A DNA stretch of 6,710 nt from Selenomonadaceae bacterium (GCA_016280345.1 JAEEGN010000173.1:1-6710), one strand, 5' to 3'; positions 1 to 4,970 are shown, counted from the first letter of the stretch. A program made the numbers and translations. The notes: generated by a model not told the origin, from the sequence alone.

Positions 1-387
1 CAGCATATCCGCCTCCAGCATTTTCGGCATCAGCTTCGTCTCGATGGCGTCCTGATAAATGCAGGGGCCGTCCATGCCGCACTTGTCGCAGCCACGTCAG
101 GGATGCGTTTCCTCGTTGGCCGCGTCGAAGGTGAATACCTCATGCCCCGCGCTTTTCGCCCCCTCGGTAAAACGATCTGCCAGATAGATGGACGTGGATT
201 CGTTTTTCGGATGAGGGCTCGATGTGATGACGACGATCTTCATGTTCTTTCCTCCCGATACCTCGCCCTTGGCGGGCGGTTTTGCCTCGCTTTTCCTGTC
301 CCCGCTGACGGCGGCCAGCCCGCAGCCGCTCAAAAAGAGCGTCATCGCGCCCAGACCGCCGATTTTCAAGAATTCCCGCCGGTTCAT
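1..387 (-). CDS. Tat-exported lipoprotein, flavodoxin-fold FMN reductase-like, with one in-frame TGA (partial)
   Basis: Probable exported flavin-binding oxidoreductase of the NADPH-dependent FMN reductase / iron-sulfur flavoprotein type. The N-terminus has a twin-arginine motif (NRREFLK, residues 2-8), a hydrophobic stretch and a lipobox ending LSGCG (Cys22), so a Tat-dependent lipoprotein is likely. The flavodoxin fold begins at about residue 49 with KIVVITSSPHPKNEST, a strand plus FMN phosphate loop. At codon 97 (bases 99-97) there is a TGA. Reading through it gives RGCDKCGMDGPC and a further open frame to the window edge. Relatives have Cys at that point (PCxGCxxC), so TGA replaces the first motif cysteine in a UxxC context. 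The start is ATG at 387, with GAGGTG five bases upstream. It lies 38 bp behind a decayed CMD gene, probably in one operon. It may be a selenoprotein or a nonsense-mutated pseudogene; the sequence alone does not decide. The C-terminus lies outside the window. Confidence 0.65.
58..99 (-). promoter_or_regulatory. In-frame UGA with candidate SECIS-like hairpin
   Basis: The TGA is at 99-97. Downstream in the mRNA, bases 83-79 (AGUGC) can pair with 62-58 (GCAUU, one G-U), and 78-76 (GGC) with 68-66 (GCC). This leaves a three-base bulge and a seven-base loop, AUGGACG. The loop starts 21 nt after the UGA, within the spacing usual for bacterial SECIS elements. The first loop G is third rather than first or second, so the match is imperfect. 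Another weak hairpin (GCUGC with GCGGC, loop GACAAGU) competes and lies only 9 nt from the UGA. Hairpins are easy to find in GC-rich DNA, so this is suggestive only. Confidence 0.3.
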
Positions 388-425
388 GCAGTCACCTCAT
401 TTCCGTTGATTCCATTTTATACCGT

Positions 426-831
426 TCACGACTCCGCGTAAACTTCTTTCGCCATGTTGAAGGCCGCCCATGCCTTCGGCCAGCCGGCGCAGAAGCCGGG
501 CGGGGTGATGATCCCGACCATCTCGTCCCTGGTGTCGCCGCTCTTCTTCGCCGATTCGATATGGAATATCGTTTTCCTCCTTTGTTTGTCCCCTGCGCTG
601 CCTGACAAATCAGGAAATCCACTTTGTCGGGCACTTGCTGCCGCTCGTGCCGCTCGTTCATCAAACGACCGCGCCGCCCTCGAAGAATCTGCCCCCCGAG
701 CCGCCTCCGTGCCGGGGCGCGTCGAAAGCTCCGGATAACGGCGGACGTCCGGTGGAGCAAATCCGGCGTTTGCCAGCAAAGCGGCCCAACCCGGGTCCGC
801 TTTTGCACTTCTCAATCGCATCACGCTCCAT
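426..831 (-). pseudogene. Frameshifted carboxymuconolactone decarboxylase (AhpD-like) family gene
   Basis: The C-terminal third is unmistakably of the CMD family. From base 569 to the stop at 428-426 it reads FHIESAKKSGDTRDEMV followed by GFCAGWPKAWAAFNMAKEVYAES. It matches the family's helix, AKKxGxTREE and FYAGWPKAWAAFxxAKEV pattern. Upstream pieces are scattered over different frames: an ATG at 831 with MERDAIEKCK, later GGRFFEGGAV (about bases 666-695), and a FDERAARAA piece in another frame overlapping its end. Together 831-426 would give about 135 codons, a normal length for the family, but no single frame spans it. At least two frameshifts are needed. The family includes thiol-based peroxidase/reductase-like proteins; the usual CxxC region is not recognisable here. 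It lies between a good promoter and the flavodoxin-like gene, suggesting a former two-gene redox operon. The C-terminal match is secure; the N-terminal reconstruction is inference. Confidence 0.7.
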
Positions 832-865
832 ACCAAACCCGGGACGAGCTTTTCTGCTCGCCTTT

Positions 866-894
866 AGTATAATGTTCGCCCATGCCTCTGTCCA
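866..894 (-). promoter_or_regulatory. Sigma70-like promoter for the CMD/flavodoxin cluster
   Basis: On the minus strand TGGACA (894-889) lies 17 bp from TATACT (871-866), giving a near-consensus promoter with a start expected near 859. The first transcribed bases can form a small hairpin (CGAGC, six-base loop, GCTCG; 860-845). The ATG of the decayed CMD gene follows at 831. The promoter looks intact although its first gene is broken, and could still transcribe the flavodoxin-like gene. Confidence 0.55.
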
Positions 895-921
895 ATACCT
901 GTTATTTATGCTCGCCCATGC
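872..921. repeat. 14-bp direct repeat pair overlapping the minus-strand promoter
   Basis: ATGTTCGCCCATGC at 872-885 and ATGCTCGCCCATGC at 908-921 match at 13 of 14 positions with a 36-bp period. One copy fills most of the spacer between the -10 and -35 boxes. The other lies just upstream of the -35 box. Each copy contains an ATG-N6-CAT dyad. This placement suggests a regulator binding site, but the regulator is unknown. Confidence 0.4.
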
Positions 922-939
922 TTTGAAAGTATATTTCCC

Positions 940-1122
940 TTTGACGAGCTCCGGGAACAGCGAGACGGCGCCCGCGCCCGAAAGCGGCGGCCCGATTTCC
1001 GCCTCCGGATCGGCCAGCTGCCGCGAAAGGGTCGGCTGGGCCAGATGCAGCGACGCCGCCGCCTTCGAAATATTCTGCTCCCGTACCGCCGCGGGAAAAC
1101 AGCGCCCAACCCGTATCGCCAT
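940..1122 (-). pseudogene. LysR-family regulator, N-terminal HTH remnant
   Basis: From the ATG at 1122, preceded by GGGGAGGA at good spacing, the frame reads a clear LysR helix-turn-helix: AVREQNISKAAASLHLAQPTL, then SRQLADPEAEIGPPL. Similarity fades around base 980-940. The roughly 240-residue effector domain is absent: the next 100 bp hold the promoter of the CMD gene. Inside the HTH some usually conserved hydrophobic positions are changed (RCFPAAV where RYFLAAV is expected, ADPEAEIG where ADLEAEIG is expected), which puts prolines into helices. This fits a decayed regulator that once stood upstream of the CMD/flavodoxin pair. The frame continues past the homology without recognisable content. 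Confidence 0.7.
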
Positions 1123-1178
1123 CGAATCCTCCCCGGTGCTTCTTTTTTTGTCCGGAGCCCTTGTTTCGATACCGTTGG

Positions 1179-1193
1179 ATTGATAAAATCAAT
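1179..1193. promoter_or_regulatory. Perfect 6-bp-arm palindrome, LysR box candidate
   Basis: ATTGAT-AAA-ATCAAT is a perfect inverted repeat with the T-N11-A form (T1180, A1192) typical of LysR-type binding sites. It sits 57 bp upstream of the decayed LysR start at 1122 and about 119 bp upstream of the predicted transcription start of the intact divergent lysR. It may serve either gene. Confidence 0.45.
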
Positions 1194-1196
1194 GAG

Positions 1197-1217
1197 AAGA
1201 ACACCTTTATGGTTCTT
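1197..1217. promoter_or_regulatory. AAGAAC-N9-GTTCTT inverted repeat
   Basis: Six-base arms at 1197-1202 and 1212-1217 with a nine-base centre, lying between the two LysR-box candidates in the divergent gap. Possible operator; no known regulator can be assigned and chance occurrence is possible. Confidence 0.2.
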
Positions 1218-1255
1218 TCCTTACAGCAGGATGCTCGCAGCGGGACTATAAAAAA

Positions 1256-1268
1256 TGATTCATAATCA
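1256..1268. promoter_or_regulatory. Second T-N11-A palindrome (TGATT-CAT-AATCA)
   Basis: A perfect 5-bp-arm inverted repeat with T1256 and A1268 in T-N11-A spacing, sharing the TGAT/ATCA half-sites of the palindrome at 1179-1193. It is centred about 43 bp upstream of the predicted lysR transcription start, just upstream of the -35 region. This would suit autoregulation by the LysR protein encoded at 1338. Confidence 0.4.
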
Positions 1269-1289
1269 CAATCCAAAGGGACGTGTTTA

Positions 1290-1298
1290 TGGTAAAAT
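1290..1298 (+). promoter_or_regulatory. Extended -10 promoter of the intact lysR gene
   Basis: TGG followed by TAAAAT (1293-1298) forms an extended -10 element. No good -35 hexamer is present at 16-18 bp spacing, which fits regulator-dependent transcription. The start is expected near 1305, giving a leader of about 30 nt that carries the GAGGGGGA Shine-Dalgarno before the ATG at 1338. Confidence 0.4.
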
Positions 1299-1337
1299 AA
1301 CGAAGGAATTTCAACGGACACCGAGGGGGAATCCGGA

Positions 1338-2273
1338 ATGGAACTGCGCCAGCTTCAATATTTCCTTGCCTGTGCGCGTTGCGGTTCACTGACGACGGCG
1401 GCGGAAGAACTTTACACCACCCAGCCCCATGTCAGCATGGTGATCCGCGAGCTGGAGCAGGAACTGGGGACGCGGCTGTTCACGCGCCGCTCGAAGGGCG
1501 TGGAGCTGACCGAGGCCGGAGAACGGGTTTACGGCTACGCCCTGCGCGCCTTGCGAAACGCCGAGCTTTTCGCCTCCGTCAGCCGCGAGCAGCGGGAACA
1601 TTCGCTCCGCATCGCCACGAACAACAGCAGCAACATGGCGGTAATGCTGACCGCCTTTTACAACGAGTTCACGGGCGCGGGAAAGGATCGGGAACTGTAC
1701 CTGCGCTTCACCGAGTGCGGCATCGAGAAGATGATCGCGCTGCTGTCGGCCCATGAGTACGATCTCGGCTTCCTGTTCGTGCCGGACACGAAGCGGTCGG
1801 CCCTCGGCTACCTGATCGACCGCCATCGGCTTTCGTTCACGCCTCTCCTCGATACCGACCTTGTGCTCTACGTCGGCGAAAAACACCCGTTGGCGGGCCG
1901 CTCGTCGGTGACGGCGGAGGAGGTCGCCGGGCTTTCCTTCATCCAGTTGGAAGACGATTTCTTCACCGTCGAGGATTTGCTCGCCGGGGAGCCGGCCTTC
2001 CGCAGGAAACGGCTCGAAATTCGCCACGTCGTGCGGACGAACAGCGACCACATGATGATCCGCATGCTCGACAAGACCGGGCTTTGCAATCTCAGCACCT
2101 TCTGGCTCAAAGACGTGTACCGCCAGTACGACTTTCGGCGGATTCCCGTCGAGGGCATGGAAAAACGCATCGCCTTCGGCTACCTGTCGCGAAAAGGCGA
2201 GCCGTTGAACGACGACGTCTCCGACTTTTTGAAGTACCTGCGCCATGCCTTGGAACTGGACACGGGCGCGTGA
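1338..2273 (+). CDS. LysR-family transcriptional regulator
   Basis: DNA-binding transcriptional regulator of the LysR type, 311 residues, the usual family length. Residues 1-60 form the winged helix-turn-helix: MELRQLQYFLACARCGSLTT, AAEELYTTQPHVSMVIRELEQ and LGTRLFTRRSKGVELTEAG. The linker helix follows at about 60-88, then a two-lobe effector-binding domain (about 90-300) beginning LRIATNNSSN. The ligand cannot be told from the sequence. The ATG is preceded by GAGGGGGA (1323-1330), which decides the start. It diverges from a decayed LysR gene across a 215-bp gap with two T-N11-A palindromes, so autoregulation is plausible. The MATE transporter lies 167 bp downstream on the same strand and is a possible target, but it has its own promoter. 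The LysR assignment is firm; the target and ligand are unknown. Confidence 0.93.
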   Translation: MELRQLQYFLACARCGSLTTAAEELYTTQPHVSMVIRELEQELGTRLFTRRSKGVELTEAGERVYGYALRALRNAELFASVSREQREHSLRIATNNSSNMAVMLTAFYNEFTGAGKDRELYLRFTECGIEKMIALLSAHEYDLGFLFVPDTKRSALGYLIDRHRLSFTPLLDTDLVLYVGEKHPLAGRSSVTAEEVAGLSFIQLEDDFFTVEDLLAGEPAFRRKRLEIRHVVRTNSDHMMIRMLDKTGLCNLSTFWLKDVYRQYDFRRIPVEGMEKRIAFGYLSRKGEPLNDDVSDFLKYLRHALELDTGA

Positions 2274-2347
2274 TACACAGGAGCGCTCGGTGAACACGAG
2301 CCGAAGGCGAAAGGTACGCTTGGCGAGAATATATTGTCTCCTGGTAT
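2273..2347 (+). other. Possible folded RNA in the lysR-MATE gap
   Basis: ATACACAGGAG (2273-2283) can pair with CTCCTGGTAT (2338-2347), with one unpaired base in the 5' arm, closing a 54-nt interior. Inside, GCTCG (2285-2289) pairs with CGAGC (2297-2301), and a weaker AAGGCG/CGCTT hairpin follows. The shape is a three-way junction. It does not match the glycine, purine, TPP, guanidine or other riboswitch consensus sequences I can recall. It could be a lysR 3'-end structure or chance pairing. Confidence 0.2.
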
Positions 2348-2350
2348 AAC
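2342..2350 (+). promoter_or_regulatory. Possible upstream promoter of the MATE gene (extended -10)
   Basis: TGG followed by TATAAC (2345-2350) is an extended -10 element of the same kind as the one before lysR. A TTGGCG at 2320-2325 could act as a -35 box, but the 19-bp spacing is long. A start near 2357 would give an RNA that includes the whole inverted repeat at 2389-2440. Confidence 0.25.
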
Positions 2351-2388
2351 AGTTTCTTATGCCCCTCCATAAAAAACGTGAAATATCG

Positions 2389-2440
2389 GAAAAACGCCCT
2401 CTTTGCTATACTGAAAGTGAAAGCAAGGAGGGCGTTCTTC
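2389..2440 (+). promoter_or_regulatory. 18-bp inverted repeat enclosing the MATE promoter and Shine-Dalgarno
   Basis: GAAAAACGCCCTCTTTGC (2389-2406) is the inverse of GCAAGGAGGGCGTTCTTC (2423-2440), with one A-C mismatch and one G-U pair. The 16-base loop begins with the -10 hexamer TATACT, and the 3' arm contains the AAGGAGGG ribosome binding site of the MATE gene. In an RNA from further upstream the site would be locked in the hairpin. An RNA started by the loop promoter (near 2419) lacks the 5' arm and leaves it free. The hairpin also resembles an intrinsic terminator: on the minus strand it ends GGGCGTTTTT, on the plus strand GGGCGTTCTTC. It may therefore also end lysR transcription. Confidence 0.6.
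2404..2412 (+). promoter_or_regulatory. Extended -10 promoter of the MATE gene
   Basis: TGC followed by TATACT (2407-2412) is an extended -10 element; no recognisable -35 box is seen. A transcription start near 2419 gives a very short leader with AAGGAGGG at 2425-2432 and GTG at 2441. The 9-mer GCTATACTG recurs in the promoter region of the small secreted protein (3893-3901). Confidence 0.45.
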
Positions 2441-3817
2441 GTGAATTCATTCAAGACAGGCGAAGTACTGATGGACGGCGGCTCGATTCACCGCACGCTC
2501 TTGGCTTACGCGTTGCCGGTGCTGGTCATGCAGCTTTTGCAGCAGCTTTACAACATCGCCGACTGTGCCGTGATCGGGCGGCTCTGCGGCGGCTTCGGCC
2601 TTGCGGCGGCGGGCGTCGCGGGGCTGGTGCTGGCCGTCCATATCAACTTCTTCATCGGCTTTTCCGTCGGCGTGACCTCCGCCGTGTCGCGGCTCTTCGG
2701 CGCGCGGGATTTCGGCAAACTGCGCGCGATGATTGCGACCTCGGTCCGGCTGGCGGTCGGCGCGGGATTGTTCCTGACGATTGTCGGCGAAAAGCTGGCG
2801 GAAAACTATTTGGCGTGGCTCGCCTGCCCCGCCGAGACAATGGGCGACGCGCTGTCCTATCTTCGCATTTGCCTGCTGGGGCTCGTGCCGCAACTTGTCT
2901 ATAACGTGGCCAACGGCGTCTTCCGCGCCCTCGGCAATACGAAAACGCCGCTTCGCTGGCTCGCCGTTTCCGCCCTGCTGAACGTTGCCCTCGACCTGCT
3001 CTTCGTCGGCGCCTGGGGCTTCGGCTTCGCGGGCGCGGCCTGGGCCACCGTGGCATCGCAATGGGTGCTCGGGCTCGGCATGGTCTGGCGGCTCACGCGC
3101 ATCGACGCGCGTTTCCGGTTTTCCCTGGGCGCGCCGAGCCTTTCCGCGAAGGAACTCCTTGCGTTGCTGCGCCTCGGCGTGCCGTCGGGCATGCAGGCGG
3201 CCTTCATGAGCCTGTCCTCCCTTTTGATCCAGATCAGCATCGACGGCTTCGGCCCCGCGGCGATGGCGGGCATGGTCGTCTTCGCAAAAGTCGAAGGCTT
3301 CATGTATTATCCGGCTTTCGCTTACGGCATGGCGCTGACGGGCTTCATCGGACAGAACCTCGGCGCCGGGCGGCTCGATCGCGTGGACGAGGCCATGCGC
3401 GTCAGCCGCCGGACGGCGATCTGGTCGACGCTGGCTGTCGGGGCGGGGCTGATGCTCGGCGCAGAGCCGCTGGTTGGATTCTTCACCGAGGACGCGGCCA
3501 CGACGGAAAACGCCCTTGCCGCCATCCGCTGGATTTTCCCGTGCTACGTTTTTTATTCCCTGAATCAGGTCTATATCGGCGGCCTTAAAGGGTTGGGCGA
3601 GACGGCGATTCCAATGGGCTCCGCGCTTTTTTCCTACGCGCTGTTCCGCGTGCTCTGGTGCGAGGCGCTGCTGCCCCGCTGGCACGACATGGCGGTCATT
3701 TACAGCGCTTACAACGTCAGCTTCCTCATATCGCTCGCCATCCTGGTTCCCGCGTATCGCCGCGTCTATCACAGCCTGGTCCGGCCGGGCGCACCCGGGG
3801 CGCCCGCCGTCGCGTAA
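2441..3817 (+). CDS. MATE-family multidrug/cation antiporter
   Basis: Inner-membrane efflux transporter of the multidrug and toxic compound extrusion family, exchanging drugs or organic cations for Na+ or H+. From GTG 2441 it has 458 residues and about 12 hydrophobic segments in two homologous halves, the usual family size. The TM1 motif LYNIADCAVIGR (residues 36-47) contains the conserved Asp41. A second-half signature, VYIGGLKGLGETAIPM, lies near residues 378-393. GTG 2441 is chosen because AAGGAGGG lies eight bases before it and a -10 box lies at 2407-2412. An upstream in-frame ATG at 2378 precedes that promoter and would add a charged, unmatched extension. The tail VRPGAPGAPAVA is a short Pro/Ala extension. 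It follows lysR by 167 bp and is preceded by an unusual 18-bp inverted repeat. The substrate cannot be predicted. Confidence 0.92.
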   Translation: MNSFKTGEVLMDGGSIHRTLLAYALPVLVMQLLQQLYNIADCAVIGRLCGGFGLAAAGVAGLVLAVHINFFIGFSVGVTSAVSRLFGARDFGKLRAMIATSVRLAVGAGLFLTIVGEKLAENYLAWLACPAETMGDALSYLRICLLGLVPQLVYNVANGVFRALGNTKTPLRWLAVSALLNVALDLLFVGAWGFGFAGAAWATVASQWVLGLGMVWRLTRIDARFRFSLGAPSLSAKELLALLRLGVPSGMQAAFMSLSSLLIQISIDGFGPAAMAGMVVFAKVEGFMYYPAFAYGMALTGFIGQNLGAGRLDRVDEAMRVSRRTAIWSTLAVGAGLMLGAEPLVGFFTEDAATTENALAAIRWIFPCYVFYSLNQVYIGGLKGLGETAIPMGSALFSYALFRVLWCEALLPRWHDMAVIYSAYNVSFLISLAILVPAYRRVYHSLVRPGAPGAPAVA

Positions 3818-3864
3818 CCGGATATTTTTTTACCGGAACAACACGAAGCCGGAAAAAGTTTTCG

Positions 3865-3885
3865 TTTCGACACACTTTCGACACA
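3865..3885. repeat. Tandem TTTCGACACA repeat upstream of the small secreted protein
   Basis: TTTCGACACA occurs at 3865-3874 and again at 3876-3885, an 11-bp period (about one helical turn). A related TTTTCG lies directly upstream. The repeats cover the place where a -35 box would be for the -10 at 3895. Two sites on one DNA face suggest an activator or repressor binding site. Confidence 0.35.
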
Positions 3886-3894
3886 TTGCCTCGC

Positions 3895-3900
3895 TATACT
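3895..3900 (+). promoter_or_regulatory. -10 box of the small secreted protein gene
   Basis: TATACT at 3895-3900, within the same GCTATACTG 9-mer found before the MATE gene. No -35 consensus is visible at 16-18 bp; the tandem TTTCGACACA repeat occupies that region instead. The start is expected near 3907, giving a leader of about 40 nt. Confidence 0.4.
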
Positions 3901-3947
3901 GCAGACAACGAAGAAAAACACAACCAAATTACAGGAGGTCATGCAAA

Positions 3948-4163
3948 ATGAAAAAGATGATGTTGGCAGCTATGGCGGCAATGGTGATCGGTTCGACGGG
4001 GACGGCACTGGCGGCGACGCCGGGGGCCGGGTACTGCCGGGACAACGCGCCGGCCATCGAGACGAGCTACGCGCATTGCGGCGGCGGGTACTACGACCGG
4101 GGACGCGGCGGCTACGGACACCGCGGCGGGTACTGCTACGACAACGAAATCAACGAAGGCTGA
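3948..4163 (+). CDS. Small secreted Gly/Tyr/Cys-rich protein, function unknown
   Basis: A 71-residue protein that I do not recognise. Residues 1 to about 22 form a Sec signal peptide (two lysines, hydrophobic core, TALA before the cut). The mature part is about 49 residues. It has three cysteines (30, 44, 63) and a Gly/Tyr/Arg/His-rich stretch GGGYYDRGRGGYGHRGGYCY (45-64), ending with acidic residues. This composition suggests a flexible, exported protein that may bind metal, heme or surfaces, but that is inference. The ATG at 3948 is chosen because AGGAGG (3933-3938) lies nine bases upstream; an ATG at 3941 is too close to it and in another frame. It appears monocistronic, with its own promoter region and a strong terminator eight bases after the stop. 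Confidence 0.75.
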   Translation: MKKMMLAAMAAMVIGSTGTALAATPGAGYCRDNAPAIETSYAHCGGGYYDRGRGGYGHRGGYCYDNEINEG

Positions 4164-4170
4164 CAAAGAA

Positions 4171-4215
4171 AAACAGGCGATGGGGAAAGAGAAATACCCC
4201 ATCGCCTGTTTTTTT
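4171..4215. terminator. Strong bidirectional intrinsic terminator
   Basis: A perfect 15-bp stem pairs AAACAGGCGATGGGG (4171-4185) with CCCCATCGCCTGTTT (4197-4211) around an 11-base loop. It is followed by seven Ts (4209-4215). On the other strand the stem is followed by TTTTTCTTT. It therefore ends the small secreted protein gene on the plus strand and the convergent hemL-hemW-secreted protein transcript on the minus strand. Confidence 0.93.
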
Positions 4216-4289
4216 GCGCCTTTATGGCAAACAGCCGGAATCCAGGAACGACAGCCTCTTTGGGGGAGGGCCCCGGAAAAGCCGGAGAA

Positions 4290-4970
4290 TCAGAGCGAAT
4301 CGTGAAGCGGGTACCACAGGAACTCGTGGCTCTTGGTCTCGTGGGCGTTGTATTTCTTCTTGTTCTCCAGCGGCTCGAAGGTCAGCGGCGTGCCGCCGTC
4401 GCCGGTGACGCAAACGGTTACCGGGACGTCGGCCTCGACCTCTTCCGCCGGGAAGTCCAGCACGACGCCGACGCGCTGCCAGACCTGGCTGTCGAAGAAC
4501 CCGGGCTCAATGGAGCGCTGCAGCGGCGCGTAGCGCACCCGCGACGGCGTCAGCATCTTGCCGTTCTGGGAGACGGTGATCTGCGCCGCCAGGAACGATT
4601 CCTTGTTGAAACCGCGGATATCGAAGAGCAACCGCAGCTGATAGACTTTCGCCACTTCGGCGAACGCGCTGAAATCCCGGTTACCGCTGCGGGTCTGGTC
4701 AATCTGCTCGTTCATCACGCAGCAGAAGGGATTGAGCCAGTAAGCGTCGGCGTCGGCGCGGCGGTCGTCCTTCAGAAAATGGCCGCCCTGCAGGTTCTCG
4801 GAGGAGCCCATGGACAGATAGGCAAAATTGACCTTGCGGGGCGGAATCAGCTTGTTCGCCTTGACCTGCGCCTCGCTGATCTGCTTCTCGGTGAGCGCCT
4901 CCGCCGCGAAGGCCGCCGGGACGTTCCCGAGCACCAAAGCGGCCAACAGCGCCGCCATCGTTTTCTTCAT
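4290..4970 (-). CDS. Secreted protein of unknown function downstream of hemW
   Basis: A 226-residue protein that I do not recognise. Residues 1-23 are a Sec signal peptide (MKKTMAALLAALVLG core, ending AAFAA), so it is exported, probably to the periplasm. The mature part lacks membrane segments. It begins with a short helix-prone stretch and continues with many alternating hydrophobic strands, such as VYQLRLLFDI, FLAAQITVS and VPVTVCVTG, suggesting a beta-sandwich-like fold. Three cysteines are present (83, 84, 187), with 83-84 adjacent in NPFCCVMNEQ. A candidate site AAGGAAGG lies about 13 bases before the ATG, longer than usual. The start is 25 bp behind the hemW stop on the same strand, so co-transcription with hemL-hemW is likely. 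A role in tetrapyrrole handling is possible by context only. Transcription ends at the shared terminator at 4171-4215. Confidence 0.8.
   Translation of the reverse strand: MKKTMAALLAALVLGNVPAAFAAEALTEKQISEAQVKANKLIPPRKVNFAYLSMGSSENLQGGHFLKDDRRADADAYWLNPFCCVMNEQIDQTRSGNRDFSAFAEVAKVYQLRLLFDIRGFNKESFLAAQITVSQNGKMLTPSRVRYAPLQRSIEPGFFDSQVWQRVGVVLDFPAEEVEADVPVTVCVTGDGGTPLTFEPLENKKKYNAHETKSHEFLWYPLHDSL

Noticed and set aside
902..1321. 139-codon minus-strand frame across the divergent gap
   Set aside because: It runs through both LysR-box candidates and an alternate frame of the LysR remnant, and has no recognisable content.
1386..2297. 303-codon open frame on the minus strand opposite the intact lysR
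   Set aside because: It is antisense to a clear LysR gene, has no recognisable domain, and long shadow frames are expected in GC-rich coding DNA.
2273..2347. Glycine riboswitch in the lysR-MATE gap (a GCCGAAGGCGAAAG-like stretch)
   Set aside because: Only a short core resembles the consensus; the CUCUCAGGCAAAAGGAC part and overall arrangement are absent.
2378..2440. In-frame upstream ATG start for the MATE protein
   Set aside because: It precedes the likely promoter -10 box, has no ribosome site, and adds a charged extension unlike the family; GTG 2441 has an ideal AAGGAGGG.
2447..3772. 441-codon open frame on the minus strand opposite the MATE gene
   Set aside because: The translation is rich in Arg, His, Gln and Ala without hydrophobic segments or motifs; the plus strand encodes a full MATE protein.
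3786..3831. GC-rich hairpin at the end of the MATE gene followed by a T run
   Set aside because: CGGGCGC/GCGCCCG (3786-3806) is a good stem, but the T run starts about 17 bases later, so it is not a normal intrinsic terminator.
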